Part shown: positions 22,911 through 33,107 of the stretch, in pieces | Numbering within the stretch: position 1 is the stretch's first letter | How the letters are laid out: each line of letters begins with the position of its first letter | DNA from: Phallusia mammillata | Taxonomy: Eukaryota > Chordata > Ascidiacea > Phlebobranchia > Ascidiidae | DNA length: 64,000 nt | Assembly: GCA_003260075.1 (NCBI GenBank) | Contig: QLIY01000135.1 | Location: forward strand, 1 to 64,000 | Direction of reading: 5' to 3' | The notes under the pieces: model-generated | Seen by the model: only the letters and a program-made list of their open reading frames with translations | What the model was told of the DNA's origin: nothing | Database searches by the model: none | Program-made: the position numbers and the translations under genes

Positions 22911-23469
22911 GCTTGGGAGGTTAAGGAGGGTGGTATACCTTGTTAATTTGTAGTGACGCGGTTATAACCTTGAGACTCATTAGCGACCATTTACATAAAT
23001 CGATTACTACAAATCTACTTTTTGTATTGTAGCTAACACTACTGCAAGGTAATTTTAGTTTTTTTATCTGCATAAAAGTATTTTTGTCTTAAGTATGTAC
23101 CTTCAGCTATGTCTGAACAATATTTTGATTTCTTTCTGTATGTTTGCCGCTGTATATTATATATTAGTGTATAATGTATATTAGTGTATAATACACTACC
23201 AACACCACTATAACAAGTAAAACGTTGCTTTATTTGCAACCAGTAACGTTAAAACGACAAGGCCCTTCTTAAAAAAAGATTAAAAAATACAATGTCTCCA
23301 CAAAAACAAAACAAATGGTCCTTTTGAAGAAAGTCAAAGAAAAACATCATCATAATTTCAGCTACTAAAAGCATTTCACAGTTTGGTGCATTTTAAAATA
23401 TGAACAAACAATTAATCGATAACGTATGTGCTCAAAAGGGCTTCTCAGTATCACCGTACACTGCGCAAA
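22911..23469. other. 3' flank of SLC16 gene B
   Basis: A minus-strand AATAAA at 23229-23234, about 236 bases past the stop, is a candidate poly(A) signal. No gene is seen. Confidence 0.45.
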
Positions 23470-26400
23470 TCATTCAAGATAGTCTGGGGTTTTTTTGTCG
23501 AGCTTTTTAAGGTAGAAATGTCGCATAAGAAGACATAAGAAAAACGAAAGAACGGCAGCAGACGATCCAATGAAAAAAGCAGATTCCAATTTTCCGGTTG
23601 CATCGACACATTTTCCTAAAATCATTGAATTATTTTATGTGACACCTTGTGGCATACTTGGGTGTTAACATAGGTTATGCATTTAAGAACACTAAAACTT
23701 AGCCTAAGACTTTATGTGCGGCATTTAGCAGTGAAACCGTGTGCCGAAAAGGATTACAAAGTATGGCGAAAATATTGCTTTTGAGATGTGCAACTTTCAT
23801 ATCATGTAATGTGGCTTAAATGCATAATGTGGTTAAAACTAGAAGCCTATTTAAAAAACCACGTATGCTGCAGGGACTGAAACTAACACAAAAAACAGTT
23901 TTTTTTAGGTTGATTCTATTGTTATTATTTTTATGAAACCTCACAACAACCCTAATAGCCCTAACCGTCAGCATTTTTTTTACGGGATTCAAACCCAGGA
24001 CACTCCCGGGGACGAATCAAGGTTTTTTTATGTCTGTATACGGGTCAGGCGCGCAGGACCATTCGGCCAAGTTCTGCATTAAAAATATGTCCGTTGCGCC
24101 ACCTACCGGAAACGAGCAAATCTGTGGTGTGCGTTCCTGTGTTAGTAGCTCTACCTTGTTATTTCGGGTTCGGGGCCCCTGTTTCAGGCCCAATTACAAC
24201 GCAGACGTAAAATGATCAAGTACCACCAATAAATAAATTTGATACTTACCAGTTAGTACAGTAGTCGCCATGCCCAATGAATGGATGACAATATTTCCGT
24301 AACCGTATACTGCAGCATACGTTTTCACACCGAAGAAATCAACGATATACACCGAATATGCACCATCCATTCCCCCGCCACACATCCCAAGCACAACACA
24401 ACCGATCACCAAGGCGTAATAACTTCTCAGCAACGAGACTAGTATGAAAACGGCACCCATCACCAAGCAAGCTGTGCCCTGAAACACATACAGTTACGAA
24501 ATACCTGTGCTATGGATTTATTCGTGGTAAAGTCAGGTTTTATAAAAGATAAGAACTTCTTCATTTGCTTTCTTTTAACATAATTTTTTTTTTTCAAACT
24601 TTATGCTAAACCCTTGTTGTAGCTTTGTTGAAGCCAGGTTGGGGGGGGGGTTTTAACATAATTTTTTTTGTTTTATTCTTCAAACTTTATGCTAAACCCT
24701 TGTTGTAGCTTTGTTGAAGCCAGGTTTAGACCCAAACTATCAGTTTAATACTGAATTATCTGATCCAAAAAATCAGAGCCAGTATTTGTGCATAAAACCA
24801 GTGTTTGGCTTTAATTTTTTTGTTCAGATTATTCAAAACTGTGAATAGTGTACCTAAACACTGAATTACGTTTAAGGAACGGCAACCTTTTAAACGTTGC
24901 TTGCTAAATTGCTTGTCATGTCAAAATGGTCATGGATTTCGCGTCGTAACATTTTTGTGTGAAATAGTGTTTGTGGCAGCAGATTTAAATCGTATTTCGA
25001 AAGCAAGCAATTTTGTAATTGTATGTTGCGTATTAGGAAAACAAGCGATATAAAAGTTTTTCGTTTTATTAAACTGCACTTAAATATGAGCTCGGAAAAC
25101 TACTTAACGTGTCATGAAATCAAACACGCGTGCCAGGCTCAATACCACAATTTATATGTAGACTATGTATGCTCCTAAAATTTGAGAATATTATTAGCCT
25201 GCGCAGGTTGAACTAGCAATTGTGTGTTATAAAACATACCGAAAGAATGATTTTCCTTGGTGTTGATATCCTATCGAATGTAAGTCCGTACAGAATTCTT
25301 GAAATAACTTCTCCAACCATTAAGGCAGAAACGAGAGACGACGATTGCATTGCAGTAAGATTTGCAGCTGTAAAATATCGATTTTAGTGATTGTGACGTA
25401 ACAAGGACAAAGGAATATGTAGCTTAGCGCTAATTTTAGTTCATACTGAATCTTATGTCTGTGGATAATCGCATTTTGTAATGGTTGTGTAACAGCAGAA
25501 AGCATTATGACAGACGTTTTACGTCACAATAAAACATGACGAAACAAAGAGTAAGCAATTTTTTTCAAATAAACGTTGCATACATGGGCCCAATAGTGTA
25601 TTTATTCCGAGTTTTCAAATAGTTTTCAATAATTATTTCGAGTTTTTTTGAAAATGTATACAAATGTTGTATTACAAAGATTTTTCAACGACAACCTTTA
25701 CGCAAATGTGTCGTTTTATGAAATGTACACAAATGTTGCATGAAAAATTTTTTACTTTCTAAATCACAAGAAAATAACAGTAAAAAAACAATTTTACAAT
25801 GTGTACTACTCACTGTCTGTTCCAAACGGTACAAGGTAAGTCAAGGTTGAAAGGTATGCCATAGAAAAAGTCACCCAACCAAACATATAGGTATAAAACA
25901 AAGGTTGTAAAAAGATGTCCAAGTGTATACGTCTGCAAAATGCTGCCAGCCTTTGCATGTGCGTTGGTTTTTTTGGACCATTTGAGATAGTTTCTGATGT
26001 AACGTTCTCATCACTTTCAAAAGCTTCTTCAATTTCGGCGTTTTTTTCGCTGCGTGGAATGAAAGGTTCTTGAAAATAAAGTTAAAATGACTGGTGTGTA
26101 GCTAGCTTCAAACCAGTAGGCTAATAGGGTTAATTGTAAGATAATCAATATATACTCTTGTAGTCGCACACGCGTTCTATATACTCAACCTTATTATCAG
26201 ACAAATTCGAGGTTAAATTGACCAACTGGGAATTGACATCTATTATACCTGTTTTAAATCAGCAGGTTAGAGTGAGAATTTGACGTGAGAAACTTATATA
26301 TCTTCTTATGTTATATATTATGTTATATCTTGCATTTTTGCTTAATGTTACTGCACGTTCTCAGAGCAGAGGAAAATATGTGCTTTACATTGCATGAAAG

Positions 26401-29400
26401 TATAGATTTTCTCTGCTCTGATTCCTAACTGGTGTGTGACCACAACGTCTAAATCAGTGGTTCCCAACCTTTTTTGTAACATTCCTCCCTTTGCCCATTT
26501 TCGAACTATTCATTCCTCCCCATGAGACGAAAAACAAATATAACATAAAAAATTAAAGCAATTTTAAATAGGCTTTATAATTAGGGATGTCCATTTTGGA
26601 ATGTTTTACAACTGGCTCTAAATGTGAACCGGATCCAAATTATAACGGACATTCCTAATGTATAAACAAAAATATTCTGTAACATTTCCGATATAATTTT
26701 TTTACAGTTTTTATGAAATTCCTCCCCTGAACTCATAAAATCCTTCCCTAGGGAGGAATTCCTCCCCAGTTGGGAACCACTGGTCTAAATGTTTCTCACT
26801 GTGAAACTCTCACTGTGAAGGGGGCTAGTGATGTATGCACAAACACTAAACAAGTTGAAGTACATATCAGAGTATGTAGACCAGTGGTTCACATTCAAGT
26901 CAGATCATGAAATGCAATATACAGGCCCAACTAATCAGCCCTGGTTTCGGCAAAACTCGTGTCTTAGCATTTCCTTGGAATTTCAATCTTCTTGGTTTCA
27001 GCAATATGCTAGTCAAGTAAAAAAGAACAGGCTTATCCTTTGACCTACCCATCCAAAGAGGGTTTAGGTCAGGGGTGGGGAACTTACTTAGTACTGCGGG
27101 CCGCATGAATTGCACAACATTCGGAGCGGGCCATTTTTTTTTAATTCCGTATCAAATACCCAGAGCACTCAAGAGGCTTTATATTTTAACGCTCCTGATT
27201 TTATTTTTATTTGCTGCTACATCTGTAGCAAACAGGGCATAACAGGTTTATCCATCATTTCTATAAAAAAGGGAGTTTGTCCATTCTTTCTGGAACACAC
27301 TAGCTTCACCATCGATCTTTCTTTTTTTCCAAGATTAAATTTTAAATAACAATATAAGGATCCAACGATTTGCACAGTGAGCTAATAGCTCTAAAATCAA
27401 TTTGAAACTAACGTCACATGGCAAATGAATTGTTACTGCAAGGAGAGACAATCGAGTGGCTGTTACGTTACAAATAATATAGCAAGTGGTTGAATGTATG
27501 GCAATTGTATGAAAGTTTGACTCATAATGTTGAAAGGGGAGATATTGAATATAAATCACCGATAATGTCGAAATCATTCAAGGAAATATCTATACATCAA
27601 AATTTTATTCTTTAGATCCTATTTTGTATACTTTAACAAAATTGTGACGCGGGCCACATTAAAAAGGGAAGCGGGCCACATGCGGCCCGCGGGCCGCAGG
27701 TTCCCCACCCCTGGTTTAGGTGGTACGCAGTGATAGAAAAAGTCTTCAGGTGGTACGCGATCAGCACAAGGTTTTAAGAACCACTGATATAGACTGTGTA
27801 GGTTTCAGTCTTCGACAAACAACGTACCATTCTCTGTAGGTCATTTGTCCACTTTTGATTTCATCATTGTTGTTTGCATCATTTTTACCTTCGGCAAGCT
27901 TAAGCGGTTTCTCACATTCAATCAAAAATTTCGGATCAAAATCCTCCCGAAGCACAATTGGCCGCATAACGGCGCCAACGACCGCAATGTTTAAGAAAAA
28001 TCCGGCTATGATCTAAAAAATACAAGAGGTACCTCAACTCGTGTTATCAGTCATCAGGAATTTCCCCGGCATGTCCGGAATTCGGGCGTAAAATCTGTGT
28101 CCGGAAATATTTTTTAAAAAATACGCTTAGTATCCGGAATTTTAACGCCAAGTCGCTTAACCCAGGCCCGGCAACCTTTTTTACACTGCGGACCGGTTTT
28201 AAACCTGAAATTTGATCGCGGACCGGCCTTAGATAAACTGCAAATATTTAGCAATAAAAACGCTTAAATTAGTTTACCTTCCTCGGGATGCACGGGGAAA
28301 ATGTTTCAAAGCGTTTAACCTGAAAAAACTATATGGCCCGGTAACGAGTTCCTCGCGGACCGGCGGTTGCCGACCACTGGCTTAACCTACAGAAGCTTTT
28401 ACAATTATTTTCTGGGGGACTAGAAGGTTTACATTGTAACTGTTGTCTGTGCTGATTTTGATAAGGCTAGAATGCACCCTGTCGCGTACAAGCCGTACAT
28501 TCATGCGAAACTAAGCGTCTTGAAAGTTAGCAACATTCTGTAAAAGGACCGGATATTGTAAAATTTTCTGCTTCGTAACTTATTTTGAACCAAAACTACG
28601 CTTGTTGTCACTGTGATTCAAATGATGTTTTATCCAAAATGACACTGTTTGGGTTGGTAACGTGTGACAGCTTGCTACATAATGCATTGAACTTTGGCGT
28701 CGCCAAACATAGTTGTTGAAACCGTCCGGAATTTTGCCCACACAGATAAGGTAACCCTTACCTAACGCATACAGTAGTTTCGCTTGTTGAAGAATAAACC
28801 GATTTTTGCAATGAACCTTTAAGCACACAAAGCAGAAGCACTTTGCAACCCAATGGCCAAGGCCAAATATTAACCGAAAGTGCACCATTGTTTAATATGT
28901 ACATAGACTAATTTGAACTTATAGGTAAGATTTCTAAGAAACCGTAGCAGCCAACGCAAAGGATATGTTTACCTTTACACCACAGTCAATAATGCGAGTT
29001 ACGTTGTGCAAATCGACTTTTGATTGTTAAAGGAGGTGGCTGACCTCTTCGGGACATAAGCTTTTAACAGCAAAAACGGATCAAAAATCCTTTATTTTGC
29101 GTTTTGTTCTTCAATGACGTAATAATTGATTACTTCAATGACGTAATCATTGATACGTTGGGCCTAGGGCCCTCTTCGTTATTTAGGGCGTCACAAGCAC
29201 CAGTTTCCTGCCAAAGTCAACACGATATTTGAAACAGTACTGGAGTTTTAAGCCAAACGCTTTTCAAGGCCAGATTTCGACTTGCAGTGTTGCCAGGTGG
29301 CGGCTTTCCCGCTCAATTAGGCTGTTTTTTGGCATCGAGTTGCGGGTTGATGTCACTAGTTGCGGTTTTTCGGCGGGTTGTCAAAATGCCCGTTCTTTCG

Positions 29401-31679
29401 TTATTTTGCATGCATTTTGAAATGCGGTTGGAATGGGATTGTTTAAATTTACTAAGAATTCGACCAGACAACATTGCCGATTTGAGTCGGCCCGTACTTA
29501 ACAATGTTTTACTCCATTTCGCTCACAGCATTGGTTTACCTGTAGAGCACCTCTCCAGCCATAAGTTTCAATGAGCCATTGGTAGACAGGGCAATAGATG
29601 AGAGAGCCAAGTGAGAGGCCAGCACATAGCAGCTGGGTGGCAAGGTTTAAGCGACGTTTGAAGTAGCGGGTAACGATGGTAAAAGAACACATTGCGACAC
29701 TTGCCATGCAAATCCCTGTCAAAACATAAGCGCTAATTAACTGACAATAACACGCCGGTTGATGCAAGATAACGAAAAAACAATGTTTACAACCGGTTTT
29801 CTTGCAGCACACCAAACTAGGCTAATTACAGTCATATCCACAACACACAAACTTGAAACGAAGCTTTACTAACATCAAAGTAGCAATTTGACTGGCTTGA
29901 AACGGAGTCATTTTATAACTTACGGTAGAGCTACTAACACCATACGTTTCGCCTGATCCAAAAGTGCTTAATTTTCGATAGGTGGCGTAAAAAGCTGAAT
30001 TATTTATTTAGCGGCTATAATGGGTTGGGTTGGGAAATATTTACATAAAACTTTTACATTAGTAACTAATTGTTTGGGGTAGTTTTATTGAATTTTAAGT
30101 GCTAATACCTTACCCCGACCCTAATAGCCCTAACCGTTAGCATTTTTTGAGATATACCGTTTTAAAAATTAAGCACTTTTGGATCAGGCAAAACGTATGG
30201 TGTTAGTAGCTCTACCATAACTTACAGTTGATTGTCATTCTTACTAAAATATTGCTTCACAATTACACAAGTCTAACGTGCGCCTTGACGTACACCCGTA
30301 TAGTAAGGAAAGCTTGGTAAACGAAACACAGCAACACAACTACACTAAAATATCACCAAACTCGAAATAGTTGCACGTTAGGGAGTAAAAAGTGGAAAAT
30401 GAGTAAATAGTGCAGCTAGTGGAAAAAGTATAATATGTTGTTGCAACCGGGCATTAAAATAAAAACATAAAACATGTAGGTTTTCGGTAATGGAAAAGCC
30501 AACATATCCAAAATAACTTGCAAGAGACCAACTTCGTTTTGTGAACGCAATTACCTGGTATAAGTCCAGTAAGGATTTGCACATGCAGTAGCTCGGTTGC
30601 CCAAGATCCGATAAAGATTGATAAACCGGCCAAAGTCCCAGTTGCCATACATAGAGGTCGAAATCCAAATTGGCGAATCAGGATAGGACCAAACACACCT
30701 GAAACAAAGTAATTCTTACGTTAAACATCCACTAAATTCTGCAACTGGTTGAAGAATGTGTATAGAATTAATTAAAGTAATGTGAAAAAAATGATGGCAG
30801 ACGTTTTACAACTGGTCATTTTATCGCTTGCTTAATTGTGACTAACAACTTATTGGTCCCTAACCAGTGTGATTCAAAACCCAAGGGCGCTGTTCGTATT
30901 TTTCAGTCGTGCCGCTGAGCACTCATAGCCTTTGTAATAATGATCAAAATAACAATTTCCCAAGATTTATCTAATTTGTCAGGTAAAGTTGGCCAAATAT
31001 CAAAAACGGTTGCAACAGTGCAGCGCTAACTACTTGTAATTTGTTTTTGTTGACAGATGCTTCCCTATTATCCGTCATTGAATGCAGTGCCGCTTGTCAC
31101 GTTTCAAAGGTCAGAACCGAGTACCTTTCGTGCACGGTGTTGAAACTCAAGACCCATTTGTGTTAACAATAGCGAAGCAATCAAGCCTAGCTTGCTTTGC
31201 AGACTTTAAAGTTTAAAGAAAACCCTAGTACAAAGACCATGCTAGGCCATAACCCAATGAATCAGCGTACTGAACGCGACAGGATATAACGCACACAACA
31301 GGTTGGCACCATCGATCGTGTCTTAGATAACCGGCTTGTATATACAAAGAGCACATTAACATTGCAAAGCAATTGCATGTACTAGATCAATTAAAAACTC
31401 TACTTGTTTTCACTGAATGTTCACAACAAAACATATCTTACATGCCACTCCATATCCGATCTGATAAAATCCGTTGATCCAAGCCACACTTGCGTAATCA
31501 GTGCTGTAGTGACGTTTCAAGGGCACATAGAACACAGAGAAACATCTCATGGCTGCTGACCAGTTAGAAAGGGCCACCATTCCACCAACCACTAAAACCC
31601 AACCCCAGCCTCCATCTGGTGCTGCGCGCATTTGCTGAAATTTACTCATTCGCCTAAGATTCTTACTTTCACCCGTCAT
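23470..31679 (-). CDS. SLC16 family (monocarboxylate transporter-like) gene B, 8 exons
   Basis: A paralogue of gene A with the same exon plan. Exons are 31679-31442, 30698-30555, 29715-29540, 28012-27828, 26049-25814, 25367-25240, 24478-24250 and 23615-23470. Six of the eight have sizes near or identical to gene A (238, 144, 176, 128 and 229 are identical). Exons 4 and 5 are longer (185 and 236), adding residues in the TM6-TM7 loop. Total 1482 nt, 493 aa, with all phases consistent. Landmarks are APDGGWGWVLVVGG near the N terminus, YFKRRLNLATQL, GWRGAL, IVGAVMRPIV-type TM6, the E-V-I-S-R acidic/Arg pair in TM8, CGGGMDGAYSVY, and a short tail ending KKTPDYLE. Exon 5 must begin at the CGCAG acceptor at 26050; an earlier AAG would create a TGA at the junction. 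All introns are GT-AG. Predicted plasma-membrane transporter; substrate unknown. Confidence 0.94.
23940..24165. mobile_element. Interspersed repeat with CCCAGGACACTCCCGG core, copy 1
   Basis: Contains CCCAGGACACTCCCGG, GGGTCAGGCGCGCA, CCATTCGGCCAA and ends near GTTAGTAGCTCTACC. These are shared with 34363-34809. The ends resemble those of the foldback element at 29924. Confidence 0.55.
24573..24726. repeat. Direct duplication around G10 in SLC16 B intron 6
   Basis: Bases 24573-24640 recur at 24651-24726, separated by ten G (24641-24650). The copies differ by a short indel in a T tract. It is the same signature as the seams in the sulfatases. Confidence 0.85.
26455..26782. mobile_element. hAT-like element with perfect target duplication
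   Basis: The ends are CAGTGGTTCCCAACC and AGTTGGGAACCACTG. The 8-bp duplication GTCTAAAT (26447-26454 and 26783-26790) is perfect. The interior contains an inverted pair TTAGGGATGTCC and GGACATTCCTAA (about 26582-26658) that may be a smaller nested element. Confidence 0.92.
26882..27786. mobile_element. hAT-like element (outer, interrupted)
   Basis: The ends CAGTGGTTCACATTC and GGTTTTAAGAACCACTG are inverted with mismatches. The flanks ATGTAGAC (26874-26881) and ATATAGAC (27787-27794) match at 7 of 8 positions. It hosts the element at 27070-27713. Confidence 0.82.
27070..27713. mobile_element. hAT-like element nested in the 26882 element
   Basis: The ends are CAGGGGTGGGGAAC and GTTCCCCACCCCTG. 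The 8-bp duplication GTTTAGGT (27062-27069 and 27714-27721) is perfect. GCGGGCCGC motifs lie just inside both ends. Confidence 0.93.
28163..28379. mobile_element. Short hAT-like element with perfect target duplication
   Basis: The ends CAGGCCCGGCAACC and GGTTGCCGACCACTG are inverted. The 8-bp duplication GCTTAACC (28155-28162 and 28380-28387) is perfect. Subterminal GCGGACCGG motifs are present at both ends. Confidence 0.92.
29924..30216. mobile_element. Foldback MITE with 9-bp target duplication
   Basis: Long inverted ends of about 55 bases begin GGTAGAGCTACTAACACCA and end with the complement. They are flanked by a perfect 9-bp ATAACTTAC (29915-29923 and 30217-30225). A 9-bp duplication sets it apart from the hAT copies and would fit a Mutator-like mobiliser (inference). 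Confidence 0.88.
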
Positions 31680-33107
31680 ATTGTGTTGTTGTGGCTGCCC
31701 AGATGCTAGTTCTTGTGGCTAAATTAAAAGTTAAGAACACTTTTGTTTGCGTAACAATAGAGCTCATAATGGACTCCATAACATAAGGCGAACCTCATAA
31801 AATTACGTTACATTTCGCTGGAACATGTACATTGCTTTGCGTTATCGATTAACTGTGTCTGCAAAAGCGCTCGGCACATTCATATTGTAAACAGTGTCGG
31901 GTAAAACACCAATGAGTTCATTTAAAAAGTAAAAGTATCTAAAAGATAGTTTAGTTCGCTTGTAACGTTTTGTTAATTTATACATTGAAATTTAATCTTC
32001 AGTCTGAAATCAAATTGACTCAAAGCCTAGTATTCATCTCATAAACCGGGGGGGGGGAAACGTTTTGTAAATTTATACATTGAAATTTAATCTCCAGTCT
32101 GAAATCAAATTGACTCAAAGCCTAGTATTCATCTCATAAACCATGTTTACACGCTAAAGGACCACATTAAAACCTTCCTCTAATGCTGTCTACATGTTTC
32201 CATGTGTACCCCTTACTTCTGTATTTTAGAAAGTACTGCACATAAAACTGACTAATCTATACTGTTCTAACTTGTGTTTTGTAAACCAACTGTACGAGCA
32301 AAACAGCTGATTGGTACGGTACTCGGTATTCTTGCGCACTGACGCTAACAAAAGAAAGCTGGTTTCTTCAGCCAGTAACAGTGTGGTAGGCGATCAGCTG
32401 ATCTAGCGCAATCAATACACCGTCCGAAAAAGGCTAGCTGCCGTATCTGTCACCACCAGCAACTCAAACATTGACTGTAGCTTTATGGAGTGACGAAAGT
32501 ACACCACTTTAAGCTAGCCAGAGAGGCAAGTGATTAAGTACAAGTGCCAAATACACATCAAAAGGGGAGTAACAATAGGCAATGGGCCATCGGAAGTCAA
32601 GCATAACGTTAAAGGGTAACGGACGAATTTTTTTTTGAAAAGCAACATTTCACAATAGCATTTAACTAAGACAATTTCAGTAACATTACAAAACCTTTAA
32701 AGCACAACGCAAATTATACATTAAAACCCTGTAGCTTATTTATTCATACTAGATGTAAACAATATTAAGAACAAACTACGAAACATTTGGTGCATGAAGA
32801 AGAATAAATCGCTTCATACGAAATGCACTTTTGCTGTCCAATATTGCGCTCTTCCGCTATTCGATACTTAATGTCTTCAGCGTTCATTGCACATCGTCAG
32901 CGATTTATACACATTATTCATAATCCCCGATTTTAATGTGACATTCGATTATGCAATGTCAAAAAACACTTAAGGGTTTTGTGACATGACAAACGGTTTA
33001 TCGTGTATAATTGCCTACCAAATGTCGACAACATGACCTATTTTATATGTATATTGCAAAAGTCGTTTTGCAAGTTCAAACAAATATTATTGCAGCTTAA
33101 AAACGAG
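31680..33107. other. Spacer between SLC16 gene B and ELOVL gene B
   Basis: It holds the presumed promoter of SLC16 B and the 3' flank of ELOVL B. Bases 31964-32047 recur at 32058-32143 around ten G (32048-32057). No other gene is seen. Confidence 0.55.

Noticed and set aside
26050..26072. Alternative acceptor TTTTCAAG for SLC16 B exon 5
   Set aside because: Joining there would create a TGA with the last two bases of exon 4; the CGCAG at 26050 keeps the frame.
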